Positions 28,296-37,817 are shown, counted from the stretch's first letter. The stretch: 64,000 bases of DNA from Rubellimicrobium arenae (GCF_017916275.1 NZ_JAFMST010000001.1:496001-560000), one strand, 5' to 3'. A program made the numbers and translations. The notes: generated from the letters alone by a model not told the origin.

Positions 28296-28922
28296 ATGAT
28301 TCATCGCGTCTCACTGATTTCCGCGGCTGCGCTTCTCGTCGCGGCGCCGGCCATGGCGGGCGGCTTCACCCCGACGATCGAAGCCACGCCCCCGGCCGCC
28401 CCTGTGGTCGTGACCGCCACGCCGCCGGCCGCTCCCAGCTGGACCGGCTTCTATGTCGGTGGCGACCTGTCCTATGGCTCGATCGACTCGGACGACTTCG
28501 ACTCGGACGCTGACGGCGCCCTGTTCGGTCTGCACGTCGGCTACCAGCGCGACTTCGGCCGCTTCGTCCTCGGCGCCGAGCTCGAGCACGACTGGAGCAA
28601 CATCTCCGTCGACGACGCCGGCCTGGCGGCCGACGTCGACCTCGACCGCGTCGCCCGGGCCAAGCTGAAGGCCGGCTATGATGCGGGCCGCTTCATGCCC
28701 TACGTGACTGGTGGCTGGGCTCAGGCCTACCTGTCGTCCGACGCGTTCAGCGACGACGAAGAGGCGGACGGCACCTTCTACGGCGTCGGCGTGAGCTACC
28801 AGCTCAACGACCGCTTCGACGTGGGCGCCGAAGTGCTCCGTCACAACTTCGACGAGATCGCTGACTCGGACATTGAAGCCGACGTGACCACCATCGGCCT
28901 GCGCGGCTCGATCCGGTTCTAA
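28296..28922 (+). CDS. outer-membrane beta-barrel protein, OmpA/Opa-like porin family
   Basis: 208 residues. Signal peptide at 1-20 (MIHRVSLISAAALLVAAPAMA, cleavage after AMA). A Pro/Ala/Thr-rich linker is followed by an eight-stranded barrel pattern that starts WTGFYVGGDLSYGSIDS and ends with GLRGSIRF, whose terminal Phe is the BAM recognition signature. Similar small barrels (PF13505 type) are abundant surface proteins in Rhodobacteraceae. The acidic loops (DSDDFDSDADG, FSDDEEADG) may bind cations. It is a monocistronic gene with its own terminator. Confidence 0.88.
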   Translation: MIHRVSLISAAALLVAAPAMAGGFTPTIEATPPAAPVVVTATPPAAPSWTGFYVGGDLSYGSIDSDDFDSDADGALFGLHVGYQRDFGRFVLGAELEHDWSNISVDDAGLAADVDLDRVARAKLKAGYDAGRFMPYVTGGWAQAYLSSDAFSDDEEADGTFYGVGVSYQLNDRFDVGAEVLRHNFDEIADSDIEADVTTIGLRGSIRF

Positions 28923-28935
28923 GGTTTCGAAGATC

Positions 28936-28967
28936 TCGGCCGGCACTCCTGCAAGGGTGCCGGCCGA
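28936..28967 (+). terminator. rho-independent terminator of the outer-membrane protein gene
   Basis: 11-bp perfect stem TCGGCCGGCAC / GTGCCGGCCGA with a ten-base loop, followed by ATTGTATCTT. It is 14 bp after the stop at 28922 and just before the end of the convergent aminotransferase gene. Confidence 0.8.
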
Positions 28968-28976
28968 ATTGTATCT

Positions 28977-30194
28977 TCAGCCCAGTTCCGCCGGGAAATG
29001 CGCGGCCCCTTGGGCCCGCCCGGCCACCAGCCGCCCGGCCAGGTCCAGCAGCCGCCGAAGCGCGTCCTCGTAGGCTGCATCGTCCACCGTCATCGCGACC
29101 CGCACATGGCCCGCCGAGGCCGTGCCGAAGCTTTCGCCCGGCAGGACGGCGATCCGTTCCTCGTCGAGGAGCCGGACGGCAAAGCCCTCGCCGGACAGGC
29201 CGGTCGCCCTCACGTCCAGCATCGCATACATCGCGCCGCGCTGCGGGGCCGCCCGCACGACGTTCTGCGCGCCCAGCAGCCGCTGGGTGATCTCCCGCCG
29301 CCGCCGGAACGGGGCCGCGATCCCCGCCTCGTACTGCGGCCCTTGCGCCAGGGCGAAGACGCCCGCCTCCTGGATGAAGCCCGGGATGCCGTAGTTCGAC
29401 ACCGTGGACAGGTCCCAGAGCAGATCCATCGCGTCGGCCGGTCCGACGACCCAGCCCAGGCGGCTGCCGGTCATCGCATGGCTCTTGGACAGCGATCCGA
29501 CGACGAGCGTCCGGTCCGCCATGCCCGGGATGGCCCGCGCGGAGATGTGCCGCCCGTCCCAGACCTGGCTGTCGTAGACCTCGTCCGAGATGACCCAAAG
29601 ATCATGCGCGTCGGCGACGCGGGCCAGTCCCTGCAGGGTCCGCTCGGAGTAGATCACGCCGGTCGGATTGTTGGGCGAGTTCACGAGGATGGACCGTGCC
29701 CCGGGCGCGGCGGCCATCAGGTCGTCCTCGACGGGCTCGAACCCGGCCTCGGCGCGCGCGACCACCGTCGACGGCACGAGGCCCGCCGCCCGGATGGTGC
29801 CGGGATAGGTCGGATAGTAGGGGTCGATGTGAAGCGCCCGATCTCCGGGGTCCGCCACGAGCTGGTGCGCCGAGAACAGCGCCGCCTGCCCGCCGGGGGT
29901 GATGATGACGTTCTCGGGCGCGGTCGGAACTCCGGTCAGGCGCTGGGTCCGCTCGGCGACGGCGGCGCGAAGCTCCGGGATTCCGGGGATCGAGGCGTAG
30001 CCGGTGTTCCCCTGCCGCGCCGCGCCGTACATGGCGTCGAGGATCGCGGGGTCGGTCTTGACGTCATGCTCGCCGATGGTGAGCTCGGTGACCTGGATCC
30101 CCTGACGGATCAGGTCCTTGGCGCGATAGAACAGGTCCCATCCGTCCGAGCCGTCGCCGGTGATGCGCCTGATGCGGTGCGAAGGTGTAGCCAT
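28977..30194 (-). CDS. class I/II PLP-dependent aminotransferase
   Basis: 405 residues. The PLP-binding Lys is in GSLSKSHAMTGSRLGWVVG. SPNNPTGVIYS and VISDEVYDSQVW give the conserved Asn and Asp/Tyr that hold the cofactor, and the C-terminal arginine is in GHVRVAMT. It is most like aspartate or aromatic-type aminotransferases of subgroup I-gamma; the substrate is unclear. The ATG at 30194 (MATPSHRIRRITGDGSDGW) was chosen as family-like; an upstream start at 30227 adds a Pro-rich 11 residues. It is divergent from cysS. Confidence 0.88.
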   Translation of the reverse strand: MATPSHRIRRITGDGSDGWDLFYRAKDLIRQGIQVTELTIGEHDVKTDPAILDAMYGAARQGNTGYASIPGIPELRAAVAERTQRLTGVPTAPENVIITPGGQAALFSAHQLVADPGDRALHIDPYYPTYPGTIRAAGLVPSTVVARAEAGFEPVEDDLMAAAPGARSILVNSPNNPTGVIYSERTLQGLARVADAHDLWVISDEVYDSQVWDGRHISARAIPGMADRTLVVGSLSKSHAMTGSRLGWVVGPADAMDLLWDLSTVSNYGIPGFIQEAGVFALAQGPQYEAGIAAPFRRRREITQRLLGAQNVVRAAPQRGAMYAMLDVRATGLSGEGFAVRLLDEERIAVLPGESFGTASAGHVRVAMTVDDAAYEDALRRLLDLAGRLVAGRAQGAAHFPAELG

Positions 30195-30284
30195 GATGGG
30201 CTTCGGATGCGGGACCGGCGGGGCCAAGTCAACAGGCTTCGGAATCGGTGGACGCCGGGGCAGGGGGCTGCTATGTGGGCGGCC

Positions 30285-30326
30285 ATGACGATCCGTGGCA
30301 TCATCCTCTGCCTCATTCCCTGCTGA
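30285..30326 (+). CDS. possible cysteine-containing leader peptide before cysS
   Basis: A 13-codon open frame, MTIRGIILCLIPC, with two TGC cysteine codons among its last five and then TGA, starting 120 bp before cysS. GGGGGC and GGGCGGCC lie upstream. Downstream of it, two mutually exclusive helices are possible (see the structure at 30336-30395). This arrangement is what a translation-sensing leader for cysteine or charged tRNA-Cys would look like. The peptide is too short for homology to be judged, so this is a hypothesis. Confidence 0.4.
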   Translation: MTIRGIILCLIPC

Positions 30327-30335
30327 CTCACGTCA

Positions 30336-30395
30336 CGCGGGCCGCATCGTCACACTCTCCAGTGAGATCGAGAAGAGCCCGCGGGCCAACCCGCG
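30336..30395 (+). promoter_or_regulatory. competing hairpins in the cysS leader
   Basis: CGCGGGC at 30336-30342 can pair with GCCCGCG at 30377-30383. The alternative is a compact hairpin, CGCGGG (30380-30385), loop CCAA, CCCGCG (30390-30395), that uses part of the same segment. The two pairings exclude each other. The second ends 9 bp before the cysS ATG and abuts its weak GCGAG ribosome-binding region. CTCAC (30327) can also pair with GTGAG near 30362. Confidence 0.45.
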
Positions 30396-30404
30396 CGAGC
30401 CGCC

Positions 30405-31811
30405 ATGACGACGATCCGCCTGACGAACTCCAGAACCCGCCGCAAGGAGGTTCTTGAGCCGATCGATCCCCGGAACCTCCGCATGTATGTCTGCGGGCCC
30501 ACGGTCTACGACCGCGCGCACCTAGGCAACGCCCGCCCGGTGGTGGTCTTCGACGTGCTCTTCCGGCTGTTGCGGCACGTCTACGGGACCGAACACGTCA
30601 CCTATGTCCGCAACTTCACGGACGTGGACGACAAGATCAACGCCCGCGCCGCCGAGACGGGCCGTCCGATCCGCGCCATCACCGACGAGACGATCGGCTG
30701 GTACCACGACGACATGGATGCGCTGGGCGCCCTGCGGCCCTCGCAGGAGCCGCGCGCGACCGAGTGGATCGGCGCCATGATCGCGATGATCGAGCAGCTG
30801 ATCGCGGGCGGCCACGCCTATGCCGCCGAGGGTCACGTGCTGTTCCGGGTCCGCAGTTACGCGGCCTATGGCCAGCTTTCGGGACGTTCGGTCGACGACA
30901 TGATCGCCGGCGCCCGGGTCGAGGTCGCCCCCTTCAAGGAGGACCCGCTCGACTTCGTCCTCTGGAAGCCCTCGGACGAGGCCACCCCCGGCTGGGACTC
31001 GCCCTGGGGCCGTGGCAGGCCCGGTTGGCACATCGAGTGCTCGGCCATGGCCTATGAGCTGCTGGGGGCGAGCTTCGACATCCACGGCGGCGGCCTCGAC
31101 CTCCAGTTTCCGCACCACGAGAACGAGATCGCCCAAAGCTGCTGCGCTCATCCCGAGGGCGGCTTCGCCCGGGTCTGGCTCCACAACGAGATGCTGCAGG
31201 TCGAGGGGCGGAAGATGTCCAAGTCGCTGGGCAACTTCTTCACTGTGCGCGACCTGCTCGATCAGGGAATCCCGGGCGAGGTCATCCGCTTCGTCCTCCT
31301 CGGCACGCATTACGGCAAGCCCATGGATTGGACCGACCGCAAGCGCCAGGAGGGCGAGGCCACGCTGCGCCGGTGGCGGGAACGGACCCGGGACGTGCAG
31401 CCGGGCGCGATCCCGCCCGCCGTCATCGAGGCGCTGGCCGACGACCTGAACACGCCCCAGGCGATGGCCGAGCTTCATGCCCTGGCCGGCGCGGGCGACC
31501 TTTCCGCGCTCCTGGCCGGGGCGCGACTAATCGGCCTGCTCACCGACGATCTCGGCGGCTGGGACGAGGACGGCCTCGCGCCCGCCGACCTTTCCCGCCT
31601 CGAGGCGCTTCAGGCAAGGCTCGTGGCCGCGCGCGACGAGGCCAAGCAGTCGAAGGACTTCGCGGAGGTGGACCGGCTCAAGACGGCGCTGGCCGGAGCC
31701 GGCGTCGAGGTCCGGATGTCCCGCGACGCCATCGAGCTGAAGCCAGGGCCGGCTTACGACCGCGACCGGGTGCAGGCGATCCCGCTCGATCGCGTGGCAG
31801 GCCAGCGATGA
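30405..31811 (+). CDS. cysS: cysteinyl-tRNA synthetase
   Basis: 468 residues, class I synthetase. The Zn2+ site that selects cysteine is visible: Cys in [20 protein letters not shown], Cys and His in [10 protein letters not shown] and in [15 protein letters not shown]. The HIGH-like motif overlaps HLGN, and the KMSKS motif is [12 protein letters not shown]. The C-terminal DALR-type helical part (about 350-450) is intact. The ATG at 30405 follows a leader with a possible Cys peptide and competing hairpins, suggesting control by cysteine supply. Confidence 0.97.
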   Translation: MTTIRLTNSRTRRKEVLEPIDPRNLRMYVCGPTVYDRAHLGNARPVVVFDVLFRLLRHVYGTEHVTYVRNFTDVDDKINARAAETGRPIRAITDETIGWYHDDMDALGALRPSQEPRATEWIGAMIAMIEQLIAGGHAYAAEGHVLFRVRSYAAYGQLSGRSVDDMIAGARVEVAPFKEDPLDFVLWKPSDEATPGWDSPWGRGRPGWHIECSAMAYELLGASFDIHGGGLDLQFPHHENEIAQSCCAHPEGGFARVWLHNEMLQVEGRKMSKSLGNFFTVRDLLDQGIPGEVIRFVLLGTHYGKPMDWTDRKRQEGEATLRRWRERTRDVQPGAIPPAVIEALADDLNTPQAMAELHALAGAGDLSALLAGARLIGLLTDDLGGWDEDGLAPADLSRLEALQARLVAARDEAKQSKDFAEVDRLKTALAGAGVEVRMSRDAIELKPGPAYDRDRVQAIPLDRVAGQR

Positions 31812-31926
31812 TGCCGGCCCGTTCCCCGTCGAACGACCTGTCATCGGCCTTTGGGGCGTCGTGCCTCGGGACGCATGGCCGATTCCTCATCCGAGATGCC
31901 TCCGAACGGCACAAAGGACGCTGCCG

Positions 31927-33552
31927 ATGACCTCCCGCCTTTACCTCTACGACACGACGCTGCGCGACGGGCAGCAGACGCAGGGCGTGCAGTTCTCGAC
32001 CGCCGAGAAGATCCGCATCGGGCAGATGCTCGACGCGCTTGGCGTCGATTACATCGAGGGGGGGTGGCCCGGGGCGAACCCCACGGATTCGGACTTCTTC
32101 GACGCCGCGCCACGGACCCGCGCGACCATGACCGCCTTTGGCATGACCAAGAGGTCGGGCCGCTCGGCGGAGAACGACGACGTGCTGGCCGCCGTGCTCA
32201 ACGCCCGGACGCCCGCCGTCTGCCTCGTCGGCAAGAGCCACGAATTCCACGTCCGCACCGCCCTGGGCATCCCGCTCGACGAGAACGTCGAGAACATCCG
32301 CGCTTCCTTCGCCCATATCCGTGGCCAGGGCCGCGAGGCGCTGTTCGACGCCGAGCATTTCTTCGATGGCTACCGCGCCGACCCCGCCTATGCGCTGGCC
32401 TGCCTCCACGCCGCCCACTCGGAGGGCGCGCGCTGGGTCATCCTGTGCGACACCAACGGCGGCACCCTGCCGGACGAGATCCGCTCGACCGTCGAGGCCG
32501 TGATCGCCTCCGGCATCCCCGGCGACCACCTGGGCATCCATACGCACGACGACACTGGCCATGCGGTCGCCAACAGCCTGGCTGCCGTCGAGGCCGGCGC
32601 GCGCCAGATCCAGGGCACGCTCAACGGCCTGGGCGAGCGTTGCGGCAACGCCAACCTCACCACGATCATCCCCACGCTCCTCCTCAAGGAGCCCTTCGCG
32701 GCCCGGTTCGAAACCGGCGTCACCGAGGACGCGCTCAGGGGGCTGCTGCGCGCGTCCCGCATGCTCGACGACATCCTGAACCGGGTTCCCGCCCGGCAGG
32801 CCCCCTATGTCGGCGGCTCGGCCTTCGCGCACAAGGCGGGGCTCCACGCCAGCGCCATCGCCAAGGACCCCTCGACCTACGAGCACATCGACCCGGCCCG
32901 CGTCGGGAACGAACGCATCGTCCCCATGTCCAACCAGGCGGGCCAGTCCAACCTGCGCCAGCGCCTGCGCGAGGCGGGCCTCGATGTTCCGGCGGGCGAC
33001 CCGCGCCTCGCCCGCATCCTCGAGATCGTCAAAGACCGCGAGGCCAGGGGCTACGCCTACGACACCGCCCAGGCGAGCTTCGAGCTGCTCGCCCGGCAGG
33101 AGCTGGGCCTGCTCCCCGGCTACTTCGACGTCGAACGCTACCGCGTGATCTCCGAACGCCGCCGCAACGCCAAGGGGCAGATCGTCACCGTGTCCGAGGC
33201 CGTGGTGACCATCCAGATCGGCGCCCGCCGGATCACCAGCTTCCACGAGAACCACCATACCCCCGAAGAGGGCGACACCGGACCGGTCCACGCGCTGTCC
33301 CGCGCCCTCGCCGCCGACCTGGGGGTGCTGCAGGACTACATCGACGACCTTCGCCTCGCCGACTTCGCCGTCCGTATCGTCGGCAGCGGCACCGAGGCCG
33401 TGACCCGCGTTGTCATCGACAGCGAGGATGGGCAGGGCCGGCAATGGACCACGGTCGGCGTGTCGGGCAACATCATCGATGCCAGCTTCGACGCCCTCGT
33501 GGACGCGATCACCTGGAAGCTCGTCCGCGACGGCGCCCCGGTGCCGGCATGA
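31927..33552 (+). CDS. cimA: citramalate synthase (CimA, LeuA-like)
   Basis: 541 residues, the long LeuA2/CimA form. It condenses pyruvate and acetyl-CoA to citramalate, opening the pyruvate route to isoleucine. The N terminus YLYDTTLRDGQQTQGVQFS holds the metal-binding RD pair, and LGIHTHDDTGHAVANSLAAVEAGARQIQGTLNGLGERCGNANL is the HMGL-like signature with two metal-binding His residues. The C-terminal regulatory domain (about 400-540) would bind isoleucine. The ATG at 31927 has AAAGGA upstream. The stop overlaps the next gene's ATG. Confidence 0.9.
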   Translation: MTSRLYLYDTTLRDGQQTQGVQFSTAEKIRIGQMLDALGVDYIEGGWPGANPTDSDFFDAAPRTRATMTAFGMTKRSGRSAENDDVLAAVLNARTPAVCLVGKSHEFHVRTALGIPLDENVENIRASFAHIRGQGREALFDAEHFFDGYRADPAYALACLHAAHSEGARWVILCDTNGGTLPDEIRSTVEAVIASGIPGDHLGIHTHDDTGHAVANSLAAVEAGARQIQGTLNGLGERCGNANLTTIIPTLLLKEPFAARFETGVTEDALRGLLRASRMLDDILNRVPARQAPYVGGSAFAHKAGLHASAIAKDPSTYEHIDPARVGNERIVPMSNQAGQSNLRQRLREAGLDVPAGDPRLARILEIVKDREARGYAYDTAQASFELLARQELGLLPGYFDVERYRVISERRRNAKGQIVTVSEAVVTIQIGARRITSFHENHHTPEEGDTGPVHALSRALAADLGVLQDYIDDLRLADFAVRIVGSGTEAVTRVVIDSEDGQGRQWTTVGVSGNIIDASFDALVDAITWKLVRDGAPVPA

Positions 33553-34310
33553 GCCTCGAGGCCTGTGCCGCCCTGGTGGAGCGGGGCGACCCGGACCGGT
33601 TCCGGGCGGCCATGGCCGCGCCGCCGCCCGCGCGTGCGCTGCTGTTCCCGCTCTACGCCTTCAACCTCGAGGTGGCTCGCGCGCCCTGGGTCACGCGTGA
33701 GCCGATGCTGGCCGAGATGCGCCTTCAATGGTGGCGCGACGTGGTCGAGAACGCCGCCGCCGGCCAGCCGTCGCCCGCCCACGAGATCGCGGGCCCGTTC
33801 GGCGACCTCGTGCGCGCAGGGCGTCTTGACCCCGCACCTCTCGACGCCCTGATCGAAGCCCGTCGCCGTGACATCGTGGCCGAGCCATTCACGGCCGCCG
33901 AGCTTCGACCGTACCTGGAGGGCACGGCGGGCAACCTGCTCTGGGCCTCCTGCGCCGGGCTGGGGGCGCCCATGCCCACGCGCGAGGCGGTGTTCCAGGC
34001 GGGCTTCGCGGGCGGGCTTGCCTCCTGGCTCCAGGCCTTGCCCGACCTGTCCAGCCATAATCGCGGTCTGGCCGATCCGTCGCCGGCGGTCATCCGCGGC
34101 CTGGCCGAGGAGGGGCTCGCCACCCTGGCCGAGGCGCGTCGGGCCCGGTTCGGCCCCGCCGTGCCCGCTCTCCGCGCCGTGACCCTGGCCGGCCCCGTCC
34201 TGGCCGCAGCCGCCCGTAACCCCGACGCCGCGCTCCAAGGCCAACTCGCCCCGCCCGAGGGGATGAAGCGCCTGCGGCTCCTGTGGGCCGCGCTCCGCAA
34301 CGGCTGGTAG
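33549..34310 (+). CDS. squalene/phytoene-synthase-like protein, possibly NDUFAF6-like
   Basis: 253 residues of the all-helical isoprenoid-synthase type. MLAEMRLQWWRDVVEN and the EGTAGNLLWASCAGLGAP segment match the branch that contains mitochondrial complex I assembly factor NDUFAF6. The catalytic Asp-rich DxxxD motifs of true phytoene synthases are not evident, so a carotenoid enzyme is unlikely. Arg-rich FPLYAFNLEVARAPW is also typical of that branch. ATGA overlap with cimA means co-translation, yet no functional link to citramalate is known. Ends just before the convergent MFS gene. Confidence 0.8.
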   Translation: MSLEACAALVERGDPDRFRAAMAAPPPARALLFPLYAFNLEVARAPWVTREPMLAEMRLQWWRDVVENAAAGQPSPAHEIAGPFGDLVRAGRLDPAPLDALIEARRRDIVAEPFTAAELRPYLEGTAGNLLWASCAGLGAPMPTREAVFQAGFAGGLASWLQALPDLSSHNRGLADPSPAVIRGLAEEGLATLAEARRARFGPAVPALRAVTLAGPVLAAAARNPDAALQGQLAPPEGMKRLRLLWAALRNGW

Positions 34311-34311
34311 G

Positions 34312-35544
34312 TCAGCGCACCGGCCGGGGCCGCATCGACAGCCAGATCAGCGCCGCACCGGCCAACACCAGGAACGGGGCCATCGCCAGGTTGACGAGGT
34401 GCCACCCCTCCACCGCGCTTCCGCCCGCGCAATTCATGAGCCCCCCGGAGGCCAGCGAGGCCAGCGTCACGCAGCCCATGACGATCGAGTCGTTCATGCC
34501 CTGAACGCGTCCGCGCTCGGCCGGCGAATGAGCGGCCGTCAGCATCGAGGTCGCGCCGATGAACCCGAAGTTCCATCCCAGCCCCAGGAGCATCAGGGTG
34601 CCGAAGAAGTGCGACAGCTCCACCCCCGACAGCGCCACGCCTCCGGCCAGAGCCAGCAGGACGAGGCCCGCCATCACGACCCTTTGCGCTCCGAACCGCG
34701 TCACGAGATGGCCGGTGAAGAAGGACGGCACGAACATGGCCAGCACATGCGCCGAGATGACGTCCGCCGCATTCCCGGCCGTGTAGCCGCAGCCCACGAT
34801 CGCCAGCGGGGTCGAGGTCATCACGAGGTTCATGAGGGCGTAGGACACCATCGCGCAGACCACGGCGACCAGGATGGGCGGCCGCGACAGCAGCTCCCCC
34901 CAGGACGGTCCCCCCGCGGGCCGCGCCTCGCCCCGTGGCGGGGCGGGAACATCCAGGAGCAGGAACAGCGGCGCGCCCACCACGCTGATGATCATGGCGG
35001 CGAGGTAGGTGCCCAGGAACGGCACCGCGAACATGTCGGTGGTGACCTTGACGAGCTGCGGCCCGGTCAGCGCCGAGATCAGGCCCCCGGCCATGACCCA
35101 GGAAATCGCCTTGGGCTTGAAGCTGTCCGAGGCGGTGTCGGTGGCGGCGAAGCGGTAGAAGCCCTGCGCCGCCATGTAGGTCCCCGTCAGGAAGCTGCCG
35201 GCCAGGAAGGTCGGGAAGCTGGACGTCGAGAGCCCCCAGGCCGCGAGCGCCGATCCCAGCGCCCCCCCGGCCACCCCAAGGAAGAACCCGGCCCTGCGCC
35301 CGTGCCTCTGCATGAAGCCCGACAGCCACGGCGCGGTCAGCATTGCCCCGAACACGATCATCGAGATGGGGAGCGTGGCGAGGCAGTGGATCGGCGCCAG
35401 CATGTTCCCGGCCAGCCCGCCGACCACGAACACCATCGTGACCTGGCTGCCCAGGATCGCCTGCGCGGCCACGAGCACGCCCACGTTGCGGCGGGCGCGG
35501 CGGTCGTCGGGGAGCGGTGTGCTGACGGCGGCGATCTCGGTCAT
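34312..35544 (-). CDS. MFS transporter
   Basis: 410 residues with about twelve hydrophobic helices. MQRHGRRAGFFLGVAGGALGSALAAWGL corresponds to the loop 2-3 motif region and GHLVTRFGAQRVVMAG to its repeat in the second half. The substrate cannot be predicted. The ATG at 35544 overlaps the stop of cobB (ATGA), so it is the last gene of the cobA-cobB transcript; a role in cobalamin or precursor traffic is possible but unsupported by sequence. Confidence 0.88.
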   Translation of the reverse strand: MTEIAAVSTPLPDDRRARRNVGVLVAAQAILGSQVTMVFVVGGLAGNMLAPIHCLATLPISMIVFGAMLTAPWLSGFMQRHGRRAGFFLGVAGGALGSALAAWGLSTSSFPTFLAGSFLTGTYMAAQGFYRFAATDTASDSFKPKAISWVMAGGLISALTGPQLVKVTTDMFAVPFLGTYLAAMIISVVGAPLFLLLDVPAPPRGEARPAGGPSWGELLSRPPILVAVVCAMVSYALMNLVMTSTPLAIVGCGYTAGNAADVISAHVLAMFVPSFFTGHLVTRFGAQRVVMAGLVLLALAGGVALSGVELSHFFGTLMLLGLGWNFGFIGATSMLTAAHSPAERGRVQGMNDSIVMGCVTLASLASGGLMNCAGGSAVEGWHLVNLAMAPFLVLAGAALIWLSMRPRPVR

Positions 35545-36851
35545 GATCCGACCGTTAGTCGGGGCGTGGCGACCTGTCCATCCACACGGTCGATCAGATG
35601 GGCGAAACTTCCTGAGACCCGGCCCCGGCGCAGGCCCATGGGCGGAAGCTGCGTGCCTTCGGCATCCCGGGCCCGGAACAGTGGCGGACCCTCGGCCCGG
35701 ACGGTCGTGGCGTAATGGAACTCGTGCGCGGTCCAGCGTCCCGGGAACGGACCTCCCAAGGCGTCCACCTCCCGGTAGCCCAAGTGCAGCCGCCGTGTCG
35801 CGAAGGAGGTCTCGAGCGACAGGAGGCCCGCCATGCCATGGGTGACCCCCTCGGCATCCACGAGGCTGTCCCCCAGCACCATGTATCCCCCGCACTCCCC
35901 ATATATGTCAGAGGCTTGCGACGGAGACCTGAGGGATTGCATGAACACGGACGCCCCCGCGATGCGACCGGCGTGCAGCTCGGGGTAGCCGCCGGGGAGG
36001 ATGACGAGATCGACCTCGGGAACCGCTTCGTCGGCGAGGGGTGAAAAGAAGGCCAGCTCCGCCCCCTGCGCCCGCCAGTCCGACAGCAGGTGCGGATAGG
36101 CAAAGGCAAAGGCCTCGTCCCGCGCGATCGCGATGCGCTGGGCGGGCGGCGCGACGCTGGGACATCGAGGTCCCGGCCCGAGCCGGGTGCCAGCCCCTAG
36201 CGCCACCAGGGCATCGAGGTCCAGTCCTGCCTCGATCCGGTCCGCCGCCGCGTCCAGGAAGGCGTCGAGGTCCGGCCGCTCCCCCGCCTGCACGAGCCCG
36301 AGGTGCCGGGACGGGTGGGCAAGGTCGCCGCTCCGGCCAAGAAGTCCCAGCACCGGCAGGCCGACGGCTTCGACCGCGCGGCGCAGCATCCGCGCATGAC
36401 GCTCGGAGCCGACCTTGTTCAGGATCACCCCGGCCACCTTCACGCGGGGATCGTGCCGCGCGAACCCGGCAACGAGGGGGCCGATCGACTGCGCCATCCG
36501 GCTCGCATCGACGACAAGGACGACGGGCAGGTCCAGCAGCCGCGCCAGATCCGCGGTCGCGCCGCGTCCGTCGGGGGGCGCCCCGTCGAACAGGCCCATT
36601 GCCCCCTCGATGACCAGGAGCCCGCCCCCCGCGGCCAGGGACCGCAGCCGATCCTCGCTCATGGCCCAGGCGTCGAGGTTCACGCAGGGTTGCCCGCAGG
36701 CCGCCTCGTGGAACCGTGGATCGATGTAGTCGGGCCCGGACTTCGCGGCGCGAACCGGCACTCCCTTCCGTGACAGCGCCCGCAGCAGGCCCAGCGTCAC
36801 CGTGGTCTTGCCCGACCCCGAGGAGGGCGCCGCGACGATCAGCCCGCCCAT
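35541..36851 (-). CDS. cobB: cobyrinate/hydrogenobyrinate a,c-diamide synthase
   Basis: 436 residues. The N-terminal P-loop domain MGGLIVAAPSSGSGKTTVTLGLLRAL binds ATP; GPDYIDPRFH and VIEGAMGLFDG are family segments. The C-terminal type-1 glutamine amidotransferase has its nucleophile Cys in DIYGECGGYMVLG and a final His in SGSFAHLIDRV. It amidates the a and c side chains of the corrin ring. The start ATG at 36851 was selected because everything upstream in frame is Arg-rich noise. It lies 4 bp after the cobA stop and overlaps the MFS gene. Confidence 0.93.
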   Translation of the reverse strand: MGGLIVAAPSSGSGKTTVTLGLLRALSRKGVPVRAAKSGPDYIDPRFHEAACGQPCVNLDAWAMSEDRLRSLAAGGGLLVIEGAMGLFDGAPPDGRGATADLARLLDLPVVLVVDASRMAQSIGPLVAGFARHDPRVKVAGVILNKVGSERHARMLRRAVEAVGLPVLGLLGRSGDLAHPSRHLGLVQAGERPDLDAFLDAAADRIEAGLDLDALVALGAGTRLGPGPRCPSVAPPAQRIAIARDEAFAFAYPHLLSDWRAQGAELAFFSPLADEAVPEVDLVILPGGYPELHAGRIAGASVFMQSLRSPSQASDIYGECGGYMVLGDSLVDAEGVTHGMAGLLSLETSFATRRLHLGYREVDALGGPFPGRWTAHEFHYATTVRAEGPPLFRARDAEGTQLPPMGLRRGRVSGSFAHLIDRVDGQVATPRLTVGS

Positions 36852-36855
36852 CCGG

Positions 36856-37677
36856 TCAGGCGCTTTCCGGACGCGCCCGGGTGCCCAGGGGGTCCGTCCG
36901 GCCCGGCCCGGCCTGCCAGTCGAGCGCGTGCCGCAGCAGGACGTTGCGCCCGATGCAGATGATCGCCGGCGGCTCCACCCGCTGGGCGTCCTCGGGCAAC
37001 CGGCCCAGCGTGGTCTCAAGCACCGCCTGCCGGGGCGTGGTCGCGTCCGTGACGATGGCCACGGGCTCCGACCCAAGGCGGCCCGCGGCGATCAGTTCGC
37101 CCGTGATCTGCGCCGCGTGCTTCAGGCCCATATAGATGACGATGACCTCGGACGCCCGGGCGATCGCCCCCCAGTCCAGCGCCGAAGGCGCCTGTCCCGT
37201 CTGGTCATGTCCGGTCACGAAGATGACCGACTGGTTCACGTCCCGATGCGTCACGGGGATCCCGGCATAGGCCAGGCCCCCGATCCCCGCCGAGATGCCC
37301 GGCACCACCCGGATCGGGACGCCATGCTCGACCAGCGTCTGTCCTTCCTCGCCGCCGCGCCCGAAGACGAAAGGGTCCCCGCCCTTCAGCCGCAGGACGC
37401 GCTTGCCCTGCCGCGCCAGATCGACGAGCCGCAGCGAGATGTCCCGCTGGAGCGGCGACGGCTTGCCGCCCCGCTTTCCGGCGTAGATCCGTTCCGCGCG
37501 CGGCGCCCAGTCCAGGATGCGCGGCTCCACGAGAGCGTCATAGACAACCACGTCCGCCTCTCGCAGCGCATGGAGCGCATGAAGGGTCAGGAGGCCGGGG
37601 TCGCCGGGCCCCGCGCCGCACAGCCAGACCCAGCCGGGCAGGAACACGGGCCATTCGAAAGGAGGAAGGTCGGACAT
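36856..37677 (-). CDS. cobA: uroporphyrinogen-III C-methyltransferase (SUMT)
   Basis: 273 residues, single-domain SUMT. It uses two SAM to make precorrin-2, the branch point to B12 and siroheme. The SAM-binding WLCGAGPGDPGLLTLHAL and the later RVLRLKGGDPFVFGRGGEE, VVPGISAGIGGLAYAGIPVTHR and VIYMGLKHAAQI motifs are all present. No CysG dehydrogenase domain is fused. It precedes cobB and is divergent from cbiD, with 140 bp between starts. Confidence 0.95.
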   Translation of the reverse strand: MSDLPPFEWPVFLPGWVWLCGAGPGDPGLLTLHALHALREADVVVYDALVEPRILDWAPRAERIYAGKRGGKPSPLQRDISLRLVDLARQGKRVLRLKGGDPFVFGRGGEEGQTLVEHGVPIRVVPGISAGIGGLAYAGIPVTHRDVNQSVIFVTGHDQTGQAPSALDWGAIARASEVIVIYMGLKHAAQITGELIAAGRLGSEPVAIVTDATTPRQAVLETTLGRLPEDAQRVEPPAIICIGRNVLLRHALDWQAGPGRTDPLGTRARPESA

Positions 37678-37817
37678 GCGCCCTCATAGGCGCGAAGACG
37701 CCGCCCGGAAAGACGGAACCCGACACCCTCCGGACCGCGCGCGACCCGGCCCGGTCCCAGCCGCGTCGGCCGGCATCCCCTTGCGGCCCGGCTTGTCCGG
37801 CCCCATCATGTCGGACC

